Part shown: positions 1 to 5,640 of the stretch, piece after piece
Position numbering within the stretch: position 1 is the first letter of the stretch
How the letters are laid out: the number at the start of each line of letters is the position of its first letter
From: Patescibacteria group bacterium
Lineage (GTDB): Bacteria; Patescibacteriota; Minisyncoccia; JAHIHE01
Assembly (NCBI GenBank): GCA_018899995.1
Contig: JAHIHE010000102.1
Span: 1 to 6,216 of the forward strand
Length of the DNA: 6,216 nt
Direction of reading: 5' to 3'
Notes under the pieces: generated by a model
Databases searched by the model: none
What the model was told of the DNA's origin: nothing
Seen by the model: the letters and a program-made list of their open reading frames with translations, nothing else
Made by a program: the position numbers and the translations under genes

Positions 1-542
1 TCTTTTCTATGCAGTTCTAAGGTTTCAAAAATTAATTTGCCGAGTTTTATTTTAGATGTTAGTCCTAATATTCTCCCTCGTGACGCCGCTTCTTTCCGCA
101 ATTTCTGAATTTCAACATTTTCTCGCGCTATTTTCTCAAGTATATTTTTTTCATCCCAGAATGCCTCAACTATAAACTCGTTATTCCCGGCAATTTTATC
201 CAGCGACATTTTGAACTGCAAATACGCTTTTTTTAAAACATTGAGAACTTCCTCTTTGTTTTCCACAATCATTCCAAACCTCATTGGAACAACATCATAA
301 TCTTTGATTAGCCGATTATTAACTTGTTCGTGGACAGAAATAAATTCAGCCAATTCTTTTTTATCAAGCTGATCAAAATTAATAAGATAAGTGTTGCTTG
401 CCACAGCGGTAAAATCCTTATAAGGTATAGGCATTATTCCCCGATTATTAATTCCTTGCATGCTTCGCGCCAATTCTCCCGACTTTGCCAAATTAGATGG
501 AGTGGAAATTATAGCATACACATATATATTTTCTTTGATCAT
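1..542 (-). CDS. gvpF/L: GvpF/GvpL family gas vesicle protein, partial (3' end beyond the window)
   Basis: The first 180 codons read open from an ATG at 542-540 to the left edge, so the C-terminus is missing. The protein opens with MIKENIYVYAII, the usual GvpF/L first strand (YVYGI-like). It continues with a His-Glu-Gln helix at residues 71-73, the family signature VVPMRFGMIV at 84-93, and a segment ending VEAFWDEK at 125-132. A charged helical stretch (133-155) and GLTSKIKLGKLI (160-171) follow, matching the start of the second GvpF/L domain. GvpF and GvpL are minor gas vesicle proteins that contact GvpA during early assembly. F and L cannot be separated from this fragment. No Shine-Dalgarno sequence precedes the ATG. 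The gene lies 80 bases downstream of the CDC48 gene on the same strand and probably belongs to the same transcript. The family call is firm; the paralogue letter is not. Confidence 0.9.
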   Translation of the reverse strand, partial: MIKENIYVYAIISTPSNLAKSGELARSMQGINNRGIMPIPYKDFTAVASNTYLINFDQLDKKELAEFISVHEQVNNRLIKDYDVVPMRFGMIVENKEEVLNVLKKAYLQFKMSLDKIAGNNEFIVEAFWDEKNILEKIARENVEIQKLRKEAASRGRILGLTSKIKLGKLIFETLELHRK

Positions 543-593
543 AGACTTTGAAAGTAAAATTTAAAATCTGACTTTATGAACTTTTGACCCCCG

Positions 594-610
594 ATGCCTC
601 TCGTAGGCAT
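594..610 (-). promoter_or_regulatory. Small hairpin between the CDC48 gene and gvpF/L
   Basis: A perfect 6-bp stem (ATGCCT / AGGCAT) with a 5-base loop lies 12 bases past the CDC48 stop codon and about 50 bases before the gvpF/L start. In the transcribed direction it is followed by CGGGGGTCAAAAG, not by a T-run, so it does not look like an intrinsic terminator. It could be an RNA-processing or stability element, or chance. The rest of the 80-base gap shows nothing recognisable. Confidence 0.3.
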
Positions 611-622
611 GCTTTACAAACT

Positions 623-2767
623 TTATAAACTTAATTTCATCGCTTCTTCAAAATGCTTCTGGCTTATCTTAAAATTCTTATTCTGTTTAACCGATTTTTT
701 ATCAATATTTTCTCTAATCGCGGCCATAGCGGCTTTCTTGCAAATCAATTCTATGTCTGAACCGATAAGCCCCTCTGTTAATTTTGCCATTTTTTTCAAA
801 TCAACATCTCGATCCAGCGGCTTGCCTCGACTATGAATATTAAATATGGCATACCGGCATTTTTCATCTGGCTTAGGAATCTCAAGCAAAAAATCAAACC
901 TTCCCGCGCGGAGCAAAGCGGGATCAACCATATCCAACTTGTTTGTCGCTCCCAAAACCACCACTCCTTTTAATTCCTCGATTCCATCCAGTTCTGTCAA
1001 AAATTGGCTTACTACTCTTTCAATAACTTGCGAATCCGCGCTGCCGCCGCGTCTTGGCGCCAGACTGTCTATCTCGTCAAAAAAGACTATGCAGGGAGCG
1101 GCCAATCTTGCTTTTTTGAATATTTCCCTGATTCCCTTTTCAGATTCTCCAATATATTTTGACAGAAGCTGAGGCCCTTTAATAGAAATAAAATTAACTC
1201 CCAATTCGGTAGCCACGGCTTTAGCAAGAAGAGTTTTGCCGCAGCCCGGCGGACCATAAAGCATTATTCCTTTGGATGGCGCAAGTCCGGCATAATTAAA
1301 TGTGTCGCTGTATTTCAAGGGCCATTCAATAACTTCTTTAAGGATTTGCTTTATATTCTCAAGTCCTCCCACATCTTCCCATTTTGTGTTGGGTATTTCC
1401 GCGAATACTTCGCGGAGCGCCGACGGTTCTACTTCCTTCAACGCTTCTCTAAAATGCTCAAGCGTAACTTCAATCTTGCGAAGTTTTTCATACGGAATGT
1501 ATTCCTTTTCAAATTCAATCTCCGGCATAATTTCCCGCAAAGCCGACATTGCCGCTTCTCGCGCCAGTGCTTCCAAATCCGCGCCGACAAAGCCGTGAGT
1601 AATCTCGGCCAATTTTCCCAGATCAACATTTTGAGCCAGCGGCATGCCTCTGGTATGAATTTCCAATATATCTTTTCTGGCATTGCGGTCTGGAATGCCA
1701 ATGACAATTTCTCTGTCAAATCGCCCCGGCCTGCGCAAGGCTGGATCAAGCATATTAGGGATGTTCGTCGCTCCGATTACAATCAGCTGGCCTCGCGATT
1801 CCAAACCATCCATTAAAGCCAAAAGTTGGGCTACCACTCTTCTCTCCACCTGTTTCTCCCCGCCCATATCTTCTCTTTTTGGCGCGATAGCGTCAATCTC
1901 GTCAATGAATAGTATAGCCGGGGTGTTTGCTCGCGCTTCTTCAAATATATCTCTTAATCTCCCCTCTGACTCGCCATAAAACTTTCCCATTATCTCAGGT
2001 CCTGAAATATGAGTGAAATAAGCGTCGGTCTCATTAACCACGGCTCGCGCGATCAATGTTTTTCCGCATCCAGGAGGACCATACAGCAATACACCTTTGG
2101 GCGGATCAATGCCCAATCTTTTAAAAAGCTCCGGATATTTTAGCGGAAGCTCAATCATCTCTCTAATCTTTCTGATTTCTTTGGAAAGGCCGCCTATGTC
2201 TTCGTAGGTTATGCCAACGCCCCGTTTTTCTTTTGACGCGCCTTTTACTTTTATCAATGTAAAAGATTTGATAACAACTACCCCATTGGGTTCTATATCC
2301 TCCACTAAAAAATCTTGCGCCCTTGTTCCAAAAAGCGTCACTCTTATCTTGCATCCTTTGATTACCGGCGTTCCGTCTAAAATATCGGCTAAATATTGGC
2401 TGTCTTCTTCTTTGAAAGAATCCCCCGAGTCTAAGGGGGTTAAAATAACTGTTCTTGCATTTTCACAAACAGTCTTGCGAATCTCTATTTTTTCATCCAA
2501 GCCGGCTCCTAAATTATCTCTGGCAATGCCGTCTATCCGCACAATTCCCTTTCCTCGATCCTCTGGATAAAGCGGCATAATCTTGGCAACGGTTTCGTAA
2601 TTTTTGATTTTTGATTTTTGATTTTTGATTTTTATTATATCTCCTGTATCTACTTGAATTTTCAAAAAGTATTCAGGGTCAATCCTGGCTATCGCCCTGC
2701 CCACGTCTTTGCTTTGAGCTTCCGCTATTTTTAGAATTACGCGCTTTGAAGAATTTTTGTCCGCCAT
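623..2767 (-). CDS. cdc48: CDC48/VAT-type double-ring AAA+ ATPase
   Basis: This 714-residue protein has the full CDC48/p97/VAT layout. An N-terminal substrate-binding domain spans about 8-175, with YPEDRGKGIVRIDG at 67-80. D1 has Walker A GPPGCGKT (230-237), Walker B LFIDEID (286-292), sensor-1 GATN (332-335) and RRPGRFD (345-351). D2 has Walker A GPPGCGKT (505-512), VFFDEID (561-567), GATN (606-609) and LRAGRFD (619-625). Both pore loops carry a tyrosine (KFYGES in D1, KYIGES in D2), as expected for a ring that threads proteins. The ORF extends upstream to 2803, but the ATG at 2767 is preferred: it gives MADKNSSKR, has AAAGGG nine bases upstream, and leaves 4 bases after the actin-like stop, whereas the longer form would overlap that gene. 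The protein ends shortly after D2 (KLSL), with no proteasome-docking HbYX tail. A role in unfolding Gvp proteins is inferred from position. A 7-bp tandem repeat sits inside the N-domain coding region. Confidence 0.95.
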   Translation of the reverse strand: MADKNSSKRVILKIAEAQSKDVGRAIARIDPEYFLKIQVDTGDIIKIKNQKSKIKNYETVAKIMPLYPEDRGKGIVRIDGIARDNLGAGLDEKIEIRKTVCENARTVILTPLDSGDSFKEEDSQYLADILDGTPVIKGCKIRVTLFGTRAQDFLVEDIEPNGVVVIKSFTLIKVKGASKEKRGVGITYEDIGGLSKEIRKIREMIELPLKYPELFKRLGIDPPKGVLLYGPPGCGKTLIARAVVNETDAYFTHISGPEIMGKFYGESEGRLRDIFEEARANTPAILFIDEIDAIAPKREDMGGEKQVERRVVAQLLALMDGLESRGQLIVIGATNIPNMLDPALRRPGRFDREIVIGIPDRNARKDILEIHTRGMPLAQNVDLGKLAEITHGFVGADLEALAREAAMSALREIMPEIEFEKEYIPYEKLRKIEVTLEHFREALKEVEPSALREVFAEIPNTKWEDVGGLENIKQILKEVIEWPLKYSDTFNYAGLAPSKGIMLYGPPGCGKTLLAKAVATELGVNFISIKGPQLLSKYIGESEKGIREIFKKARLAAPCIVFFDEIDSLAPRRGGSADSQVIERVVSQFLTELDGIEELKGVVVLGATNKLDMVDPALLRAGRFDFLLEIPKPDEKCRYAIFNIHSRGKPLDRDVDLKKMAKLTEGLIGSDIELICKKAAMAAIRENIDKKSVKQNKNFKISQKHFEEAMKLSL
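2601..2634 (-). repeat. Heptamer tandem repeat inside the CDC48 gene
   Basis: The 7-base unit TTTTTGA (plus strand) occurs four times in a row, followed by a partial fifth copy. In the coding direction it is AAAAATC and encodes lysine-rich residues of the N-domain, KIKN-QKS-KIKN, with KIKN repeated exactly 7 residues (21 bases, three units) apart. Family members as I know them have a short turn here between GDIIxI and TVAK, so roughly 6-7 residues appear to be added. Because 7 is not a multiple of 3, gain or loss of one unit would shift the frame. Confidence 0.9.
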
Positions 2768-2771
2768 AATT

Positions 2772-3809
2772 TTAATCCCTTTTATTATCAGCGATAGCGG
2801 CAATTAATGTTCCCTTAGCCACCGCATAAAGAGGATGAGAAGCCAAACGCGCCTCTCGTGTTGCTAAAGGAAAACTATTTTTCTTCAATGTTTCTTTAAA
2901 TTTTTCCAAGAATCCAGGCGGCTTGGCTGTCCCGCCAGCGATAACTATCGGAATAGGCTTTTCAAACTTGGGAATTCTGGATCCTTTAGTAACTTCTTTT
3001 TTAATTTCAGCCAAAACATACTCTATGAGGGAATTATGATAGATTAAAAGAGCTTGTTCAGTTTTAGTCATTGCGTTTTCAGGCTTTTTTAAATTAAAAG
3101 AAGTTTCTTTGAATGTAGCGACCTTGCTTAACGATTCGTTAGTAACACGAGCTACTTGAGCGTCTATCCAGTCTCCGGCTCTGGCGACGCTAAAAGAAAA
3201 TACAGGTATGGACATAACAGCCAGACACACATTAACCATCCCCCCTCCAAACGAGATTCCCATTCCAGTAAAATTATCTTCAGCCAGTTCGGAAAAAATT
3301 ACCGCCAGTCCTTCGTTGATAGGCTTGGCGCGATACCCGCATTTTTCAAGAATGCTTTTTACTATATTTTGATGATAAATGATATCAAAATCAGCGTCCA
3401 CCGGCAAAGCGGGAACGGAATAGTAGCAAAGTTCGTCTTTCTCAAAAGGCGCTCCCAAAACACTTCTTATTGTCATTTCAATCAGCGGCAGGGCTTCGTT
3501 TTCTTCGGGGCTTATTACTCCGTTTCTCATTGGCCTTCTGGTGTTTCTTCCAAAAACATTAGCAAGCTTTATAGCGTCATCTCCCACCACATAAATTTTA
3601 TCTTCGCCTAAGACATATTTTACATTGCTTCCTTTTAGGATATCTTCGGTGAATTCCGATCGTTCTATATCAAAGAAAGCGTTTCTTTGGGTTGTGAAAT
3701 TAACCTGAGAACCCATTTTTTGAGCGCCATAAATAAAAGCTGTCCCCACATCCAATCCTCTGCCCATTTTAACCGAAGCGGGTTTTTCCGTTTTTACTTT
3801 GTTGGTCAT
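2772..3809 (-). CDS. Actin/MreB-like (Hsp70-actin fold) ATPase
   Basis: This 345-residue protein shows the nucleotide-binding motifs of the actin superfamily in order: phosphate-1 GLDVGTA (18-24), connect-1 NEGLAVIFSEL (165-175, with Glu166 at the usual catalytic position), phosphate-2 GISFGGGMVNV (184-194) and adenosine motif IVIAGGTAKPPGF (288-300). Intermediate pieces also fit MreB/FtsA/MamK relatives, such as NGVISPEEN (96-104) and AGDWIDAQVA (211-220). Phosphate-2 is odd: the usual Asp of DxGGGT is Ser186, and the Thr after the glycines is Met, so hydrolysis may be slow or changed. Residues 1-15 form a basic leader, and no membrane segment or FtsA-type C-terminal helix is seen. The gene starts 33 bases after the winged-helix gene and ends 4 bases before the CDC48 start, so co-expression is likely. 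Filament formation and a role in positioning gas vesicles are inference. I do not recognise a named subfamily. Confidence 0.85.
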   Translation of the reverse strand: MTNKVKTEKPASVKMGRGLDVGTAFIYGAQKMGSQVNFTTQRNAFFDIERSEFTEDILKGSNVKYVLGEDKIYVVGDDAIKLANVFGRNTRRPMRNGVISPEENEALPLIEMTIRSVLGAPFEKDELCYYSVPALPVDADFDIIYHQNIVKSILEKCGYRAKPINEGLAVIFSELAEDNFTGMGISFGGGMVNVCLAVMSIPVFSFSVARAGDWIDAQVARVTNESLSKVATFKETSFNLKKPENAMTKTEQALLIYHNSLIEYVLAEIKKEVTKGSRIPKFEKPIPIVIAGGTAKPPGFLEKFKETLKKNSFPLATREARLASHPLYAVAKGTLIAAIADNKRD

Positions 3810-3830
3810 ATTTTTGTTGGTTATATTTTT
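3801..3830 (-). repeat. 15-bp tandem duplication spanning the actin-like start codon
   Basis: Two adjacent 15-base units, GTTGGTCATATTTTT and GTTGGTTATATTTTT on the plus strand, differ at one base. In the coding direction the downstream copy contains the start ATG ACC AAC, and the upstream copy reads ATA ACC AAC in the same frame. The unit is five codons long. The duplication doubles the leader immediately before the start, with the upstream start-like codon as ATA. Confidence 0.9.
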
Positions 3831-3842
3831 ATTAAAAAACTT

Positions 3843-4292
3843 TTAGTCTTTAAGTTGATTTTTCAAAAGAAGGGCCGCTTTTGCGATGCTTCTGCCTAAA
3901 TTCAACTTTCTGTCTTTTGCTTTAAGCAAATTGCCCTTTAACATTTTCGCAGTACCCGTTTTTTTAAAAGCGCCTCCCAATGATTTTACTTTTAATTTTT
4001 TGGGAAAGTGGTAGATCGCTTTTTCCGTCTCTTTTGCTTTAACTTTTAACTTTTCACTTTTAACTTTTAACTTGACAATACCTCGCGATCTTAACCTTTT
4101 CTTTCCGCAAGAAGTAATTCCGTACCAATTTTTTCCATCGGCCACTGGCTTAACTTGTCCCTTTCCGCGTAAACAATTGCTAACATAACGGGTGTAATCT
4201 ATGCCAAATCCAACTTGGCTGGAAATTAATCTGATGTTTGACTTTCCATTATTTTCCCATATTCTTTTCAAAATCTCCAGTTCGCTATCCAT
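3843..4292 (-). CDS. Small winged-helix-like protein with lysine-rich tail
   Basis: This is a 149-residue protein of no family I can name. Residues 1-70 read like a winged helix-turn-helix domain. A first helix SELEILKRIWENN (3-15) is followed by RLISSQVGFGIDYTRYVSNCL (21-41), a helix-turn-recognition-helix pattern. GKGQVKPV...NWYGITSCGKKRL then resembles the wing and the closing Gly-Lys-Arg of MarR/ArsR-like folds. The rest is very basic, with heptapeptides KLKVKSE (74-80) and KLKVKAK (81-87) and a diverged third copy at 99-104. The start codon overlaps the end of the coiled-coil gene by 8 bases, so the two are probably translationally coupled. A local regulator or a nucleic-acid-binding partner of the actin-like protein are both possible. 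Neither is shown, and the wHTH call is by eye. Confidence 0.7.
   Translation of the reverse strand: MDSELEILKRIWENNGKSNIRLISSQVGFGIDYTRYVSNCLRGKGQVKPVADGKNWYGITSCGKKRLRSRGIVKLKVKSEKLKVKAKETEKAIYHFPKKLKVKSLGGAFKKTGTAKMLKGNLLKAKDRKLNLGRSIAKAALLLKNQLKD
4041..4074 (-). repeat. Heptamer tandem repeat inside the winged-helix gene
   Basis: The 7-base unit AACTTTT (plus strand) occurs four times, one copy with CACTTTT, plus a partial fifth copy. In the coding direction it gives AAAAGTT and encodes the KLKVKSE-KLKVKAK linker after the winged-helix part. Unit length and copy number match the heptamer array in the CDC48 gene, although the base sequence differs. Loss or gain of one unit would cause a frameshift that removes only the basic tail. 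Confidence 0.9.
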
Positions 4293-4689
4293 ACTTTTCT
4301 TTCTTAATCTGATTCAAAAAATCGCAGTTTTCTTTTTTGGCGATAATAACTTGCTCTTCAAATTTTTTCAATTCCACATTAACCTCCGCGCCCTTGACCT
4401 GCAATTTTTTCAACAATTCTATTCTTCCCGCCAGCTTCTCGGTTAGTTCTTTAGTTTTCTGGTACTCTTCTTCCAAAACTGATTGCTCCTGACGAAGCTC
4501 TTTCTGATGCTTGTTTATTACTTGAAACAAGTCGGTTTCTTTTTGGGGCGCAAGTTTTGGCGCTGGTTTATTATTTTCATTTTTTGAAGGAATTTTAGCG
4601 GCTGAAGTTGAAGCGCTATAATCTTTTTCCAGTTCATTTTTAGCGGCTTTTAAATTTGCTACGACCATTTGATTGGCATCTGATATCAT
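4285..4689 (-). CDS. Coiled-coil protein of the gas vesicle cluster, unknown function
   Basis: This 134-residue hydrophilic protein has no domain I recognise. A short N-terminal helix (1-24) is followed by a Ser/Ala/Pro/Lys/Asn-rich linker (25-50, with PAPKLAPQK). A long charged helical region covers 53-133 with heptad-like spacing of Leu, Val and Ile (ELTEKLAGRIELLKKL at 81-96), probably coiled coil broken near KGAE (99-102). No signal peptide or membrane segment is seen. It starts 12 bases after gvpH, and its TAG stop lies inside the first codons of the winged-helix gene, so it sits firmly in the operon. By shape it could be a structural or adaptor protein, for example a link between gas vesicles and the actin-like protein. 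It does not show the repeats of GvpC. It is called real because of its length, tight packing and lysine/glutamate-rich composition like its neighbours. Confidence 0.75.
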   Translation of the reverse strand: MISDANQMVVANLKAAKNELEKDYSASTSAAKIPSKNENNKPAPKLAPQKETDLFQVINKHQKELRQEQSVLEEEYQKTKELTEKLAGRIELLKKLQVKGAEVNVELKKFEEQVIIAKKENCDFLNQIKKEKYG

Positions 4690-4701
4690 ACTATTTTTTT
4701 C

Positions 4702-5277
4702 TTAAATTTTTTTAAGTTTCACTTCTAAAATTCCGTTTTTAAAATTTACTTTCCGAGATTCAAAGTCCGTTTTGGCTGGAAGCAAGATTTCTTTAGCGTA
4801 CTTTCTCTCTCCAGTTGTTTCCAAATTCAAAACATTTCCTTTGATATGGAGTTTGATATCTTTTTCTTGAACGCCGGGAAGTTCCGCGATTACCAAGACG
4901 CAATTTTTCTCGTCAAAAACATCAACTAGCGGCTCTCTATTTTCCATTACTCTTGGACCTTGCTTGGTTTTTTTTACATTGCCAAATGTTTCCACGCGCG
5001 ATCGCTTGCCGCCGATTCCCGTTTTAACGGTAAATCCATAGATTCCTCGCAAGGATTTACTCCCCGCTCGTCCTCCAAATTCCCGCTCGCGTCTTAGTGT
5101 TCCGCCCGCTTTCTCGGCTTTCTCGGCCAAATCTATCAAACCCTCAATACCCTTAAACAAACCTCCAAAAAGCCCGCCAAGTCCTAAATTAATTTCCCCG
5201 TTTTCTTTTTTCGTTTTATAATCCTCATTATTGCTAGACGCTTTTGGGTTTTCTTTTTTGTTGTATTTTTTAACCAT
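4702..5277 (-). CDS. gvpH: GvpH-type Hsp20/alpha-crystallin gas vesicle protein
   Basis: The 191-residue protein combines a gas-vesicle-specific N-terminal part with an alpha-crystallin domain. After a lysine/asparagine-rich leader (1-30) comes the glycine-rich amphipathic GLGGLFGGLF (32-41) and a helix LIDLAEKAEKAGG. Next are SLRGIYGFTVKTGIGG (75-90) and VETFGN (95-100), both typical of GvpH homologues in methanogens and bacteria. Residues 114-191 form the Hsp20 core: REPLVDVFDE, VLVIAELPGVQEKDI (127-141) and FKNGILEVKLKK (179-190). It stops right after the last core strand and lacks the IxI extension that classical small heat-shock proteins use to build large oligomers. GvpH proteins are thought to keep Gvp proteins soluble or modulate assembly. 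The gene opens the tight run that includes CDC48, a plausible chaperone pairing. No Shine-Dalgarno sequence precedes the ATG, and a TATAAT box lies only 3 bases upstream. Confidence 0.9.
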   Translation of the reverse strand: MVKKYNKKENPKASSNNEDYKTKKENGEINLGLGGLFGGLFKGIEGLIDLAEKAEKAGGTLRREREFGGRAGSKSLRGIYGFTVKTGIGGKRSRVETFGNVKKTKQGPRVMENREPLVDVFDEKNCVLVIAELPGVQEKDIKLHIKGNVLNLETTGERKYAKEILLPAKTDFESRKVNFKNGILEVKLKKI

Positions 5278-5280
5278 AAA

Positions 5281-5286
5281 ATTATA
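5281..5286 (-). promoter_or_regulatory. Possible -10 box directly upstream of gvpH
   Basis: A perfect TATAAT lies three bases before the gvpH ATG in the coding direction. If it is used as a bacterial -10 element, the transcript would begin at or next to the start codon and be leaderless, which would fit the lack of a Shine-Dalgarno sequence. No convincing TTGACA-like -35 is present at 16-18 bases. The region is AT-rich, so chance is a real possibility. The palindrome TTAAGCTTAA (5296-5305) lies just upstream and could be an operator. Confidence 0.3.
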
Positions 5287-5332
5287 CTTAATAAATTAAG
5301 CTTAACGGCGAATACGCAAAGCATGCTTCTGT

Positions 5333-5585
5333 TGTCATTGCGAGGAGCCCAGCAGGGCGACGCGGCAATCCCGAATTTATTGCTAATGACAAATTACAAA
5401 TGTCAAATATCAAATCAATGTCAAAGCTCAAATTTCAAATTTTAAATTTAATTCTGTTTAGTTTTGGCATTTGGTTTTTGGGCTTGATTTGACATTTAAA
5501 ATTTGGATTTTGACATTAGAATAGAGATTGCTTCGTTGTTTATTCCTTCGCCAGCTGGCGAATTCATTCGCTTCTCGCAATAACA
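5333..5585. repeat. Composite inverted-repeat element in the gap between the GvpA/J-type gene and gvpH
   Basis: The 363-base gap from 5278 to 5640 holds no gene that I can support. Its main content is a 253-base element with imperfect inverted ends. The left end (5333-5370) starts TGTCATTGCGAGGAGC and finishes GACGCGGCAATC. The right end (5525-5585), read on the other strand, starts TGTTATTGCGAGAAGC and finishes ACGAAGCAATCT. Between them is a second, looser inverted pair rich in CAAAT/TGTCAAA words (left about 5383-5450, right about 5461-5520). From memory, both kinds of arm occur as dispersed intergenic repeats in many uncultured bacterial genomes. No transposase is present, so this would be a non-autonomous or REP/MITE-like element. 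It may form a long hairpin in the transcript and separate expression of the upstream and downstream gvp genes. Confidence 0.75.
5547..5562. repeat. Perfect 16-bp palindrome
   Basis: TTCGCCAGCTGGCGAA is an exact palindrome inside the right arm of the composite element, about 80 bases downstream of the GvpA/J-type stop. As RNA it could fold as a 6-bp stem with an AGCT loop. No T-run follows on the transcribed strand, so it is not a typical terminator. It may be a protein-binding site or an insertion within the arm, since the left arm lacks it. Confidence 0.6.
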
Positions 5586-5640
5586 GTTCTTAAGACGGCC
5601 TGATTCAGAATAGTAAACATTCAAATTCCTGTACGATAAA

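Noticed and set aside
1346..1816. Plus-strand open frame of 156 codons, with several others opposite the CDC48, actin-like and gvpF/L genes
   Set aside because: They lie fully opposite strongly conserved minus-strand genes, and their translations show no recognisable motif or sensible composition.
2422..2439. CCCCC...GGGGG inverted repeat as a terminator or regulatory hairpin
   Set aside because: It lies inside the CDC48 coding region, encodes conserved-looking N-domain residues and has no T-run; most likely chance.
623..2767. Reading the AAA+ gene as gvpN
   Set aside because: GvpN is a single-ring MoxR-type ATPase of about 300-400 residues; this protein has an N-domain and two AAA+ domains of CDC48 type.
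2768..2803. Twelve-codon N-terminal extension of the CDC48 frame up to an ATG at 2803
   Set aside because: It would overlap the actin-like gene, adds a non-conserved MPLSLIIKGIKI, and the ATG at 2767 has AAAGGG at suitable spacing.
5381..5520. CRISPR-like array of CAAAT words in the gap
   Set aside because: The words are irregularly spaced, there are no equal spacers, and the arrangement is an inverted pair rather than direct repeats.
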